Source: UBA4656 sp002405525 (GTDB lineage Bacteria > Pseudomonadota > Gammaproteobacteria > Xanthomonadales > Ahniellaceae). Taken from it: a stretch of 64,000 nt of DNA. The position numbers and the translations under genes are program-made. The notes beneath the pieces were generated by a model, which was given only the letters and a program-made list of their open reading frames with translations, was not told the DNA's origin and ran no database searches. Positions 1 to 12,181 of the stretch are shown here, piece after piece. The stretch covers positions 6,872 to 70,871 of the forward strand of contig DAIMGT010000012.1 in assembly GCA_036723735.1 (NCBI GenBank), read 5' to 3'. Positions within the stretch are counted from its first letter, which is position 1, and every line of letters starts with the position of its first letter.

Positions 1-71
1 AGCGCCGAGGCGTCGTGACGCAGGGCGGCCTCAACGGCATTGATGCCGACCAGCAGGTCCGAGCCCTTCAC
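1..71 (-). CDS. rlmB: 23S rRNA 2'-O-ribose methyltransferase RlmB, N-terminus only
   Basis: The 5' end of a minus-strand gene running off the left edge; 23 codons are visible. The segment GINAVEAALRHD matches the start of RlmB, the SPOUT methyltransferase that modifies G2251 of 23S rRNA. It follows rnr with TGA-TTG-GTG, so rnr and rlmB are nearly contiguous and in the same frame. The GTG at 71-69 is preferred over the TTG at 74-72 because an AGGGG lies about seven bases before it, inside the end of rnr. rnr-rlmB is a conserved gammaproteobacterial pair, which supports the call despite the short sequence. Confidence 0.75.
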   Translation of the reverse strand, partial: MKGSDLLVGINAVEAALRHDASA

Positions 72-74
72 CAA

Positions 75-2525
75 TCAGCCCCTGCCCTTCGCACGCCTTG
101 CCGCACGGCCCGACGCCGGGGGCGGAGCCGCGGGAGCTTTCGCGGCGCGCGGCGGTTCGACCAGGCGGAAGTCGATCTTGCGGTCCTCGAGGCTGGCGCG
201 GAGCACCAGCACGCGCACCGCATCGCCCAGCCGGAACCGCAGCCCGCGTCGTTCGCCGGTCAGCAACTGTCCGCGGGCGTCGAAGTGGTAGTAGTCGTTG
301 GGCAGCTGGGTGACGTGCACCAGTCCGGTGACGCGGCTCTCGCGCAGCTCCACGAACAGGCCGAACGACGTCACGCCGGAAACCACGCCGTCGAACTCGC
401 TGCCGACGTGCTTCTCCATCCATGCGCACTTGTAGCGCTCGTCGACGTCACGTTCCGCCTCGTCGGCCCGGCGCTCGCACTTGGAGCAGTGTGCGGACAG
501 CGTCTCCATGTCCGAAGCGCCGTAGGCGTAGTCGGTGGCCCGTCCACCAACCAGCGCATGGCGGATCGCTCGGTGCACCAGCAGGTCCGGATAGCGGCGG
601 ATCGGCGAGGTGAAGTGCGCATAGGCCTTCAGCGCCAGACCGAAGTGGCCCTCGTTGGCGGGCTGGTAGACGGCGAGACTCTGCGCGCGCAGCAACACGG
701 ATTCGAGCAGCGCAGCGTCGGCACGCTTGCGCACCTTGCGGATCAGCGCCGCGAAGTCGCCCGGCGTGACCTCGCCCTGCGGCGGCAGGCGCAACTGGAA
801 CTCCTTGAGAAAACCGAGCAGGTCGTCGTACTTGTTCGGCGGCGGCGGCGCGTGCACCCGATACGGCGCCGGCACCTTGCGCTTTTCGAGGAAACGCGCA
901 GCCTCCACGTTGGCGGCGATCATGCACTCCTCGATCAGGCGGTGCGCATCGTTGCGCTCGTAGGCGCCCATCGCCAGCACCTCGCCGGTGGGCGCGAGCT
1001 TGAACTGGAACTCCTGGCTGTCGAACTCGATCGCACCGCGCCGGCTGCGCTGGCGCGCCAGCAGATGGTAAAGCCCGTAAAGGTTTTCCAGGTGCGGCAT
1101 CATGGCTCCGATCGCGGCGCGCGCGCCAGGATCACCATCGCCGAGCGCCTTCCACACCTGGGTATAGGTCAGGCGCGCGTGCGAGCGCATGACCCCCGGG
1201 TAGAAGCGCGAGCGCGTGACCTCGCCCTCGTGGTCGACCTGCATGTCGCACACCATGCACAGCCGCTCGACGTTCGGGTTGAGCGAACAGATGCCGTTGG
1301 ACAGCGTCTCCGGCAGCATCGGGACGACGAAGTCCGGGAAGTAGACCGAAGTCGCGCGGTTGTGCGCCTCGTCGTCGAGCGAGGTGCCGGGGCGCACGTA
1401 GTGCGAGACATCGGCGATCGCCACCACCAGCCGGTAGCCGCCGCTGCGCGGTTCGGCGTAGACCGCGTCGTCGAAGTCGCGCGCATCCTCGCCGTCGATG
1501 GTGACCAGCGGCAACTGCCGCAGGTCCTCGCGGCCCTCGCGCTCGGCGGCGGTGACTTCGGATTCCACCGCGGCGGCATCCGCCAGCGCGCCGGTTGGCC
1601 ACTCGTGCGGCAGTCCGTGGCTCTCGATCGCCATCTGCACCGCGATCGAGGCGCTCAGGCGCTCGCCCAGCACGGCAACCACGCGGCCCACCGGCGGACG
1701 GTCGCGGGTCGGCGGCTCGGTGATCTCGCAGACCACGATCTGGCCGCTGCGGGCCTCGCCGGCGCGGCCGGCCGGAACCAGGACGTCCTGGTGGATACGA
1801 CGTTCGTCGGGCACCACGAGGCCGAACCCTCCCTGGTCCTGGAATCGACCCACCAGTCGCGGCGAACGTCGCTCGAGCACCTCGACGATCGCGCCTTCGC
1901 GGCGCCCGCGCCGATCAAGCCCTACCACGCTTGCCAGCACGCGGTCGCCGTGCAGCACCTGGCGCATCTGCGCTGGCGACAGGAAAAGATCCTCACCGCC
2001 GGCGTCGGGACGCAGGAACCCGTAGCCCTCGGCGTTGGCGATCACCTCGCCGGGAATCAGGTCGAGCTTGCGCGCCACACCGTAGCCGCCGCGTCGATTC
2101 ACCAGCAGCTGGCCGTCCCGCACCATCGCGGACAGGCGCTTGGCCAACGCATCGAAACGGTCGGGTTCGGTGAGGCCGAGTTCCTGCGCAAGGCGTTCGG
2201 CGGTCATCAGCTCCGTGCGCTCGGCGAGGAAGGCGATGATCGCCTCACGGCTGGCGATCGGCTGCGCATAGCGCTGCGCCTCTCGCGAGGCCCAGGGGTC
2301 CTCGATTGCCAGCTTCGCCTGCGGACGCGGTTGCGGACGCGGTGCGGCGGGACCGGCGCCGGGCTGCGGTTGCGGACGCGGGGCCGCGCGCGCGCGCGTC
2401 TTCGGCAGCGATGCAGGGCCACCACCCGTCTTGCGCCGCTCCGCTTCCGGCGGCAGATCCGGCAACCAGGGCGCCGCCTTCCTGGGCCGCTCGGGCTTCT
2501 TCGGGGGACCGCTGCGCTTGCTCAT
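75..2525 (-). CDS. rnr: Ribonuclease R (3'-5' exoribonuclease)
   Basis: RNase R degrades structured RNA processively from the 3' end. The 816-residue product has the RNB catalytic core, with the metal-binding motif DGEDARDFDDAVYAE near residues 340-355, and a C-terminal S1 RNA-binding domain near 710-735 (GVVSGVTSFGLFVELRE). It ends in a basic Ala/Arg tail, as RNase R usually does. The N-terminus is a Pro/Arg/Lys-rich disordered stretch. I start at the ATG at 2525 (MSKRSG), which has GAAGGGA upstream; an in-frame ATG 13 codons earlier lacks support. The gene sits in the standard purA-rnr-rlmB order, with a divergent tRNA-Leu in between. Confidence 0.96.
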   Translation of the reverse strand: MSKRSGPPKKPERPRKAAPWLPDLPPEAERRKTGGGPASLPKTRARAAPRPQPQPGAGPAAPRPQPRPQAKLAIEDPWASREAQRYAQPIASREAIIAFLAERTELMTAERLAQELGLTEPDRFDALAKRLSAMVRDGQLLVNRRGGYGVARKLDLIPGEVIANAEGYGFLRPDAGGEDLFLSPAQMRQVLHGDRVLASVVGLDRRGRREGAIVEVLERRSPRLVGRFQDQGGFGLVVPDERRIHQDVLVPAGRAGEARSGQIVVCEITEPPTRDRPPVGRVVAVLGERLSASIAVQMAIESHGLPHEWPTGALADAAAVESEVTAAEREGREDLRQLPLVTIDGEDARDFDDAVYAEPRSGGYRLVVAIADVSHYVRPGTSLDDEAHNRATSVYFPDFVVPMLPETLSNGICSLNPNVERLCMVCDMQVDHEGEVTRSRFYPGVMRSHARLTYTQVWKALGDGDPGARAAIGAMMPHLENLYGLYHLLARQRSRRGAIEFDSQEFQFKLAPTGEVLAMGAYERNDAHRLIEECMIAANVEAARFLEKRKVPAPYRVHAPPPPNKYDDLLGFLKEFQLRLPPQGEVTPGDFAALIRKVRKRADAALLESVLLRAQSLAVYQPANEGHFGLALKAYAHFTSPIRRYPDLLVHRAIRHALVGGRATDYAYGASDMETLSAHCSKCERRADEAERDVDERYKCAWMEKHVGSEFDGVVSGVTSFGLFVELRESRVTGLVHVTQLPNDYYHFDARGQLLTGERRGLRFRLGDAVRVLVLRASLEDRKIDFRLVEPPRAAKAPAAPPPASGRAARRAKGRG

Positions 2526-2587
2526 CGGGGATTCCCTTCGGGCCGGGCTGCCATGGTAGTGCAAGCGCCCCGCGGCGACCCCGCAAA

Positions 2588-2616
2588 TTGACAGTCTCCG
2601 GCTCCGGGGCTATCCT
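2588..2616 (+). promoter_or_regulatory. Sigma70-type promoter of tRNA-Leu
   Basis: TTGACA at 2588-2593 and TATCCT at 2611-2616 are separated by 17 bases. The -35 box is a perfect consensus and the -10 has two mismatches. Transcription would begin about 2623, some 37 bases before the mature tRNA. No other plus-strand gene lies close enough to use it. Confidence 0.8.
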
Positions 2617-2659
2617 GCTCGGCCGATGCGGGGAGGCCTACGGCCGCCCTCTCCCACCT

Positions 2660-2744
<85 letters not shown>

Positions 2745-2756
2745 ATCAGTTTGCCT

Positions 2757-2788
2757 CGAAGGCCCGCGCGAGTGGGCCTTCGTCGTTT
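2757..2788 (+). terminator. Rho-independent terminator of tRNA-Leu
   Basis: A perfect 9-bp stem, CGAAGGCCC (2757-2765) with GGGCCTTCG (2774-2782), encloses an 8-base loop and is followed by TCGTTT. It lies 12 bases after the tRNA. Confidence 0.85.
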
Positions 2789-2868
2789 CGGGGGCGCGGC
2801 GCTGCGTGTGGTTCGCCAGGGAGGGGGTTCGGCGCGCGATGGCGTGGAATCCGGCGCGCCGCGTACCC

Positions 2869-4176
<1,308 letters not shown>

Positions 4177-4178
4177 TT

Positions 4179-4278
4179 NNNNNNNNNNNNNNNNNNNNNN
4201 NNNNNNNNNNNNNNNNNNNNNNNNNNNNNNNNNNNNNNNNNNNNNNNNNNNNNNNNNNNNNNNNNNNNNNNNNNNNNN
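4179..4278. other. Assembly gap (100 N)
   Basis: One hundred consecutive N bases, a conventional placeholder, so the true length is unknown. Both flanks belong to the same 160-bp tandem repeat, which is a plausible reason assembly failed here. If the repeat simply continues, the minimal missing sequence would be about 55 bases plus any whole number of units. Confidence 0.99.
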
Positions 4279-4323
4279 GCCGGGCGTTCGCCGGGTCGCA
4301 CCGAAGGCGCGACAAACCCCGGC

Positions 4324-4365
4324 TCACCCCCATCGAGCGCCGAGGATGACGACGGATTTGCCCAC
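4324..4365 (-). pseudogene. Truncated purA start copy, inner (13 codons)
   Basis: The GTG at 4365 is preceded by the same AGGAGACAGCAGC leader as intact purA and encodes [13 protein letters not shown] followed by TGA. The match to PurA residues 1-13 is perfect except Gln11 to Arg (CAA to CGA), after which the sequence leaves purA and enters the repeat. It may be translated, because the ribosome-binding site is intact, but the peptide has no obvious function. Confidence 0.75.
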
Positions 4366-4483
4366 GCTGCTGTCTCCTGCTTCGAACGGGTGTTGCGTCT
4401 GGCATCCCTGCCCGGGCTTTCCCGCCCGTCCATCCATGGCCGGGCGTTCGCCGGGTCGCACCGAAGGCGCGACAAACCCCGGC

Positions 4484-4525
4484 TCACCCCCATCGAGCGC
4501 CGAGGATGACGACGGATTTGCTCAC
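4484..4525 (-). pseudogene. Truncated purA start copy, outer (13 codons)
   Basis: The GTG at 4525 encodes [13 protein letters not shown] then TGA. Ser2 replaces Gly2 relative to intact PurA, and the upstream leader (GCAGCAGACAGCCGGC) differs from the other two copies. This outermost copy is the one joined to unique upstream sequence, so its leader could be the ancestral purA leader. Confidence 0.7.
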
Positions 4526-4666
4526 GCCGGCTGTCTGCTGCAATGAACTGACGCCACGGACCGCGGTCGCACCGCCGCGTTGTGCATCTCTCAAACCAAA
4601 CCGACCGGTGCGTCGCACCCGCCGAAGGTGGATTATTCCAGATTCCCGCCGCACCTGCCGCGCAGG

Positions 4667-4852
4667 TCAGAGGGCCAGTTGCAGGAGCAGCAAGCCGACG
4701 ATCACCGCGATGCCGCCGCCGGCGCGCAGACGTCCGGGATCGATCTGCGAGAGCTCCTGCGCCATGCGCTGCCAGGCCTGCGGGGCCGCGAACAGCAGCA
4801 GTCCCTCGAAGACCACCACCAGGCACAGCGCGACCCAGATTTCCTTCGGCAT
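4667..4852 (-). CDS. DUF2065 family small inner-membrane protein (YjeT-like)
   Basis: A 61-residue protein with two predicted membrane helices: residues 5-23 (IWVALCLVVVFEGLLLFA) and 44-60 (GGGIAVIVGLLLLQLAL), joined by a short polar loop containing QIDPGRLRAGGG. That loop and the size match the DUF2065 family, represented by E. coli YjeT, which lies between hflC and purA as here. The function is unknown; position suggests a link to the HflKC membrane complex. Start ATG at 4852. The stop is followed by a small 6-bp hairpin with no T-run. Confidence 0.88.
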   Translation of the reverse strand: MPKEIWVALCLVVVFEGLLLFAAPQAWQRMAQELSQIDPGRLRAGGGIAVIVGLLLLQLAL

Positions 4853-4932
4853 GGCCTCGACGATCCCGTATCACGTCCGGCCGGCCACCGCGGCCCGCCC
4901 GGCCGCGCGCGGCGGCGCGGCCGGTGCCGTCG

Positions 4933-5796
4933 TCAGCGGCGCGCGTCCTCGCCGAAATAGCGGAAGAACTCGGAGTTCTTGTCAAGCACCAGCACGCCGT
5001 CCTTGCCGCGGAACGACTCGCGATAGGCCTCGAGGCTGCGGTTGAAGGCGTAGAACTCGGGGTCGGTGTTGTAAGCGCGCGCGTAGATCTCGGCCGCGCG
5101 CGCATCGCCCTCGCCGCGGATCTTCTGCGCGTCGCGCTGCGCTTCCGCGAGCAGCACGCGGCTCTGGCGGTCGGCATCCGAACGGATCGTCTCGGACGCC
5201 TCCTGGCCCTGTCCGCGCAGGTCGTTGGCGACCTGCTGGCGCTCGGTGCGCATGCGGTTGAACACACTGGGCAGCACGTCGCCGTCTTCCGGCAGGTCGA
5301 TGCGGATCATGCGCACGTCGACCACCTCGATGCCAAGCGCGCGTGCGGCGTCGTCGGAGAGCTTCACCACCTGCAGGATCAGGTCGCCGCGGCCCGCCAC
5401 CACTTCCTGCAGCTTGCGCTGCTGGAAGGCCTGGCGCAGCGGCTCGCGCACGATCTGCAGCAGCCGCTGGGTGGCCAGCGCCTCGTCGCCCTGGAACGAC
5501 GAGTAGAAGCGCGCCACGTCGGCAATGCGCCACTTGGCATAGAAGTCCACCAGCACGTCCTTGCGCTCGGACGTGAGATAGCGCTCGGGCTCGGAGTCGA
5601 CCGTCAGCAGACGCTTGTCGAACTTGCGCACGTTCTGCACGAACGGCGCCTTGACGTGCAGACCGGGCGCGTAGTCGGAACGCTTGATGGCGCCGAACTG
5701 GAACAGCACGGCGTATTCGTTCTCGCGCACGGTGAACAGGGAGTTCGAGGCCACGATGGCCACGACGAGGGCGGCAAAGATCGCGAACGGTTTCAT
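4933..5796 (-). CDS. hflC: HflC, membrane protease modulator (SPFH/prohibitin family)
   Basis: HflC and HflK form a large periplasmic cage that encloses the FtsH protease and modulates its access to membrane substrates. The 287-residue protein begins with one membrane anchor (FAIFAALVVAIVASNSLF, about residues 4-21), followed by the SPFH domain and a long Arg/Glu/Ala-rich helical segment in the C-terminal half. The ATG at 5796 has GGGAGGAA upstream. hflK ends two bases earlier (TGA-G-ATG), so the two are translationally coupled, as expected for subunits made in equal amounts. Confidence 0.96.
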   Translation of the reverse strand: MKPFAIFAALVVAIVASNSLFTVRENEYAVLFQFGAIKRSDYAPGLHVKAPFVQNVRKFDKRLLTVDSEPERYLTSERKDVLVDFYAKWRIADVARFYSSFQGDEALATQRLLQIVREPLRQAFQQRKLQEVVAGRGDLILQVVKLSDDAARALGIEVVDVRMIRIDLPEDGDVLPSVFNRMRTERQQVANDLRGQGQEASETIRSDADRQSRVLLAEAQRDAQKIRGEGDARAAEIYARAYNTDPEFYAFNRSLEAYRESFRGKDGVLVLDKNSEFFRYFGEDARR

Positions 5797-5797
5797 C

Positions 5798-6973
5798 TCA
5801 ATTCCTCCCGTCCCGCGGCGTTCGGCTGGAATCCCTGCCGCGCAGGTTGTCGATCACCGGCGCCGCGGCCGCCGGCCGCGAGGGCCCGGAGGCCGGTGAG
5901 GCGGTACCCGGCTGCGCCGACGGCAGCGCGCCGCCGCCCTGACCAAGACGGTCCAGCGGGAGGTAGAGGACGTTCTCGCCGCCGCCCTCGACGATCACCT
6001 TGGGCGAGCCGGCCAGCAATTCCTGCATGGTTTCCAGCATCAGGCGCTTGCGGGTCACGTCCGGCGCCTGGCGGTACTGCGCGGCGAGCAGCGAGAAGCG
6101 CTGCGCCTCGCCTTCTGCCACCGCGACCTGCGCGTCACGAGCGCCCTCCGCCTCGGCCCGGATACGAGCCGCCTGGCCGCGGGCCTCCGGCACGATCTTG
6201 CTGGCATAGGCGCGAGCCTCGTTCTCGAGGCGCTGCTTGTCCTCGCGGGCGGAGATCGCGTCATCGAAGGCTTCCTTGACCTCCGGCGGCGGGCGCACGT
6301 TCTGAAAGTTGAACTCCCCGACCGTGAAGAACGAGGTTGCCGCCGGGTTCTCCGCGCCGCCGAGCACCTTGCGGCTGTATTCGTCGAGCAGCGACTGCAG
6401 CACGCCACGCGCCTCGGTGGACAGTTCCGACAACTGACCGAACGATTGGTCCATGGTCTTGTCGCCGATCACCTGCCGCACGGCGCTCTCGGCGGCGGCA
6501 CGGATCGTCTCGTCCGGGTCGCGAACGGCGAACAGGAAGGCGCGCGGGTCGCCGACGGTGTACTGCACGCTGAACTCGACGCTGATGATGTTCTCGTCGC
6601 GGGTCAGGATGCGCACCTGGTCCGAGGTCGATCGCACCCGGGTGGCGTCGACGACCAGCACCTGCTCGATCGGGCTAGGCCACTTGAAGCGCAGGCCGGG
6701 CTGCATGAGGCGATCGAACTGGCCAAAGCGCAGCACGACGCCGCGCTGGGTTTCGTCGATGGTGCGCCAAGAGTCGAGCAGGAACCACGCCCCGACCACC
6801 CCGACGACCAGGATCCACACGCCCGCTCCGCCGCCGCCGCCGCCGAACACGCGGCCGAAGCCGTCGCGCAGGCGTTTGAGCATGGCGTCGAGGTCGGGGG
6901 CGTCGCCGCCACCACCACCGCCTCCGCCCTGCCAAGGGTCGCGCCGCTTGCCGCCAGGTTCGTTCCAAGCCAT
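5798..6973 (-). CDS. hflK: HflK, membrane protease modulator (SPFH/prohibitin family)
   Basis: Partner of HflC in the FtsH-regulating complex. The product is 391 residues from the ATG at 6973 (MAWNEPGGKRRDPW), which has GGAG seven bases upstream; longer in-frame starts would add 36 non-conserved residues. It has the usual Gly-rich N-terminus with polyglycine tracts, a single membrane helix (about residues 64-81), an SPFH domain, a helical region, and a Pro/Ala/Ser-rich C-terminal tail of about 50 residues. It lies 169 bases downstream of hflX. Confidence 0.96.
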   Translation of the reverse strand: MAWNEPGGKRRDPWQGGGGGGGGDAPDLDAMLKRLRDGFGRVFGGGGGGAGVWILVVGVVGAWFLLDSWRTIDETQRGVVLRFGQFDRLMQPGLRFKWPSPIEQVLVVDATRVRSTSDQVRILTRDENIISVEFSVQYTVGDPRAFLFAVRDPDETIRAAAESAVRQVIGDKTMDQSFGQLSELSTEARGVLQSLLDEYSRKVLGGAENPAATSFFTVGEFNFQNVRPPPEVKEAFDDAISAREDKQRLENEARAYASKIVPEARGQAARIRAEAEGARDAQVAVAEGEAQRFSLLAAQYRQAPDVTRKRLMLETMQELLAGSPKVIVEGGGENVLYLPLDRLGQGGGALPSAQPGTASPASGPSRPAAAAPVIDNLRGRDSSRTPRDGRN

Positions 6974-7142
6974 GCACTGCTCCGTAAACGCGTCCGAGGA
7001 TGCCGGACGCGAGGACAAGGATTTGTCGATTGCCATCCCGCGACCGTGGGGGCGCCCATCCTGCGCGCCGGTTCCAGGCACGAATCCGCCGGAACCCCGA
7101 TTCTAGCCCGGATGACGCGGCGTCCGCGCGCGCCGGATGTCT

Positions 7143-8480
7143 TCAGCCCGCGGCCGGCACCGCGCCCAGCGCGCCCCGCAGCAGGGCGCCGTCGCCATCG
7201 GGCAATCCGAACAGCGGTTCCACCACGCTGCGGGGAGCATCGATCTCCAGATCCCAGCCGGACTCGTCCGCCATCTCGCCGGCCACCGCCCCGGCAGCGA
7301 ACAGGCGCGCCCGCAGGCGGCCAGCCTGCGGCGGCAGCCGCACCCTGCGCTGGATACGGTCGACGGCGAGCCGGGAATCGATCGCCTGCCGCAGCAGATC
7401 GAGCCCACGGCCGTCGCGCGCGCTGAGCCACACGCGCGGCGTGGCGCCGCCGGCAACCGCGTCGAGCACCGGCGCCGCGCCATCCAGCAGGTCGATCTTG
7501 TTCCACACCTGGACCTGCGGGATGTCGCCGGCATCGATCTCGGCCAGCACCGCGTTCACCTGCCCGATGCGCTGTTCGCGCAGCGGATCGTGGGCATCGA
7601 CCACGTGCAGCAGCAGATCGGCGTCGCGCGCCTCCGAGAGCGTGGATCGGAACGCCGCGACCAGGTCGTGCGGCAGGTCGCGCACGAAACCCACGGTGTC
7701 CGCCAGTACCGCCGCGCCGCTCGCCAGGCCCGGCAGTTTGCGCACCGTGGGATCGAGGGTTGCGAACAGCTGGTCGGCGGCGTAGACCTCGGCTCGCGTC
7801 AGCGCGTTGAACAGGGTCGACTTGCCGGCGTTGGTGTAGCCGACCAGCGCGACCACCGGCACTGCGCCGCGCAGGCGGGCGCGGCGGGCCTGCGCGCGTT
7901 GCACATCCACCCTTTCCAGCTTGCGCTGCAGCTGCTTCATGCGCTCACCGATCAGGCGACGGTCCAGTTCGAGCTGGGTCTCGCCCGGGCCACGCAGGCC
8001 GATGGCGCCGCCGCGCTGCCGCTCGAGGTGGGTCCAGCCGCGCACCAGCCGGGTGCTCATGTGCTTGAGCTGCGCGAGCTCCACCTGCAGCTTGCCTTCG
8101 TGGCTGCGCGCGCGCTGGGCGAAGATGTCGAGGATCAGGCCCGTGCGGTCGACGACCCGGCACTGCAGGAGTTTCTCGAGGTTGCGCTCCTGCACCGGGC
8201 TCAGGGCATGGTTGACCAGCACCACGTCAGCGCCGAGCCGCTCGCGCTCGGCGCGCAGTTCTTCAGCCTTGCCGGACCCGACGTAGTAGCGCGGGCTGGG
8301 CTTGTCGATCCGCGCGGTCAGCGCGCCGAGCACTTCGGCGCCGGCGGAGCGCGCCAGCTCGCCGAGTTCCGCCAGCGACTCGTCGGCGTCCTCCCGACCG
8401 TGCACCGGCTGCAGCAGCAGCGCGCGATCCCCGCCGCGCGAGCGATCGAACAGCGAACTGGTCGCAGAGCCGGCGTTCAG
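7143..8480 (-). CDS. hflX: Ribosome-associated GTPase HflX
   Basis: HflX splits stalled 70S ribosomes under stress. The N-terminal HflX domain includes [18 protein letters not shown] and [15 protein letters not shown]. The glycine-rich linker has [16 protein letters not shown]. The G-domain carries GYTNAGKST (about residues 213-221), DTVGF and NKIDLL. No ATG, GTG or TTG start exists near the expected N-terminus. The best candidate is the CTG at 8480, which overlaps the hfq stop as CTGA and is preceded by GAGGAAG; it gives 445 residues. The alternative is an ATGA overlap altered by mutation or sequencing error. The reading frame is otherwise intact and fully conserved. Confidence 0.93.
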   Translation of the reverse strand: MNAGSATSSLFDRSRGGDRALLLQPVHGREDADESLAELGELARSAGAEVLGALTARIDKPSPRYYVGSGKAEELRAERERLGADVVLVNHALSPVQERNLEKLLQCRVVDRTGLILDIFAQRARSHEGKLQVELAQLKHMSTRLVRGWTHLERQRGGAIGLRGPGETQLELDRRLIGERMKQLQRKLERVDVQRAQARRARLRGAVPVVALVGYTNAGKSTLFNALTRAEVYAADQLFATLDPTVRKLPGLASGAAVLADTVGFVRDLPHDLVAAFRSTLSEARDADLLLHVVDAHDPLREQRIGQVNAVLAEIDAGDIPQVQVWNKIDLLDGAAPVLDAVAGGATPRVWLSARDGRGLDLLRQAIDSRLAVDRIQRRVRLPPQAGRLRARLFAAGAVAGEMADESGWDLEIDAPRSVVEPLFGLPDGDGALLRGALGAVPAAG

Positions 8481-8737
8481 CGGGCTTCCTCGCCGCCCTC
8501 GTCCGGGCCGCCGCCATTGTCGCCGCCAACGCGCACGTTGCGAGAGGGGACCACGGTCGAGATCGCGTGCTTGTAGACCATCTGGCTGACGGTGCTGCGC
8601 AGCAGGACCACGAACTGGTCGAACGACTCGATGGTGCCCTGCAGCTTGATCCCGTTCACCAGATAGATCGAAACCGGCACGCGCTCGCGGCGCAGAGCGT
8701 TGAGAAAAGGATCCTGCAGCGATTGCCCCTTGGACAT
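8477..8737 (-). CDS. hfq: RNA chaperone Hfq
   Basis: Hfq forms a hexameric Sm-like ring that pairs small RNAs with mRNAs. The 86-residue protein has the family numbering: Gln8, the rim arginines in RRER (16-19), Lys31, Gln41 and Y55-K56-H57 at the proximal RNA-binding face. The C-terminal tail (about 68-86) is short, acidic and Gly-rich. Start ATG at 8737 with AGGAG upstream. The stop overlaps the likely hflX start; miaA-hfq-hflX is the conserved order. Confidence 0.98.
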   Translation of the reverse strand: MSKGQSLQDPFLNALRRERVPVSIYLVNGIKLQGTIESFDQFVVLLRSTVSQMVYKHAISTVVPSRNVRVGGDNGGGPDEGGEEAR

Positions 8738-8886
8738 GTTGTTCTCCTGTTTGTCGTCCCACCGCGCAGCGACCGGTATGCCGGTCGCGGGAGGGCCCGG
8801 CCAATCGGCGCCGGGCCAAGTCGCGGCCGCCGGCCGCATACCCTGCACCATATGGCGGCGGGCAGGCGAAGTTCAACCAGCCACCG

Positions 8887-9827
8887 TTACGCCGACCCTG
8901 GCTGGCCGAGGAAGCCGGCGAGGCGACGCACGGCGGTCGAACCGTCGCCGGCCAGCGGGAGCGCGTCGACTTCACCCCGCAACCACGTGCACTGGCGCTT
9001 GGCGAGCTGGCGGGTGGCGTGGATGCCGCGTTCGACAAACGCCGCGTGGGTGGTCGCGCCATGCAGATGTTCCCAGGCCTGCCGATAGCCAACGGCGCGC
9101 ATCGACGGGCTGTCGCCGGAGAGGCCGGGCCGCTGCTGCAGCATGCGTACCTCGTCGAGCAGCCCAGCCCCGACCATCGCCTGGAAGCGTTCGGCGATGC
9201 GCTGGTGCAGCACGGCGCGCTCGGGCAACAGGGCGAGCTTGAGCAGCCGCCAAGGTGGGCGGTCACGCACCTGGCCCTGCTGGGCCGACAGCGATCGGCC
9301 GGTAAGTTCGATCACTTCCAGCGCGCGCTGGATGCGCTGCGGGTCGTTGCGGTGGATGCGCGTGGCCGCCGCAGGATCGAGCCGGGCAAGCCGCCGGTGC
9401 AGCACGCCCCAGCCGTCGGCGGCGGCCTCGGTTGCCAGCCGCGCGCGCAGCGCCGGGTCGGCCTGCGGCAGCGCGGACAGCCCGCGCTGCAGCGCAGAGA
9501 AATACAGTCCGGTGCCGCCCACCAGCAGCGGCACCCGGCCGGCCGCGCGCGCCGCATCCATCGCGGCCAGCGCATCACGGCGGAACTCGGCCGCCGAATA
9601 GGACTCTTCGGGATCGCGGATGTCGACCAGCGCGTGCGGCGCCAAGTCGCGAGTGGCCGCATCCGGCTTGGCGGTACCGATGTCCATCCCGCGGTAGACC
9701 AGGGCGGAGTCGACGCTGACCACCGCCAGCGGGAAGCGTCGCGTCAGCTCCACGGCCAGCGCGGTTTTCCCGGACGCCGTGGGCCCCATCAGGAAGACCG
9801 CGTCGGGGCGGCGCCTGGCGACCAAGC

Positions 9828-9831
<4 letters not shown>
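8887..9831 (-). CDS. miaA: tRNA dimethylallyltransferase MiaA
   Basis: MiaA transfers a dimethylallyl group to A37 of tRNAs reading UNN codons. The product is 314 residues, full length, with P-loop GPTASGKT at 16-23, [16 protein letters not shown] (substrate recognition), and the C-terminal [13 protein letters not shown] motif. It starts with GTG at 9831, overlapping the stop of the upstream S46 peptidase gene as GTGA. It is followed by hfq after 149 bases. In many relatives mutL lies upstream; here the S46 gene does. Confidence 0.96.
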
Positions 9832-12047
<2,216 letters not shown>

Positions 12048-12130
12048 GCGACGATCCGACTGGATGACGGCGCGTGATTAAGCACCAAACCACGGCCGCG
12101 CGGCAATCGCACCGGCCCGCAGAAAGCGAA

Positions 12131-12162
12131 GGGCCCGCCTCGCGGCGGGCCCTCCAGGTGAA
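12131..12162 (-). terminator. Rho-independent terminator of the OmpA-family gene
   Basis: A perfect 9-bp stem, GGGCCCGCC (12131-12139) with GGCGGGCCC (12144-12152), has a 4-base loop. On the minus strand it lies about 30 bases after the OmpA-family stop. In that direction it is followed by TTCGCTTTCT. Confidence 0.7.
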
Positions 12163-12181
12163 GCGGACGACCGGCCTGGGC

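Larger units (their letters stand above)
4279..4525 (-). repeat. 160-bp tandem repeat carrying purA start sequences
   Basis: The segment starting at 4279 recurs 160 bases later at 4439, identical for more than 80 bases. Read on the minus strand, each unit holds a leader, a GTG start, eleven codons nearly identical to the start of purA, and then about 100 bases of hairpin-rich sequence (a short stem with a TTCG loop, and CCGG/GGGC inverted repeats). The leader of the inner copy (AGGAGACAGCAGC) is identical to that of intact purA; the outermost copy has a diverged leader. The structure suggests insertion of a structured repeat just inside purA followed by tandem duplication, or a local assembly error. 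Confidence 0.85.

Noticed and set aside
15..2591. Plus-strand open frame of 858 codons antisense to rnr
   Set aside because: The minus strand encodes a complete RNase R with all motifs; the antisense frame has no recognisable domain.
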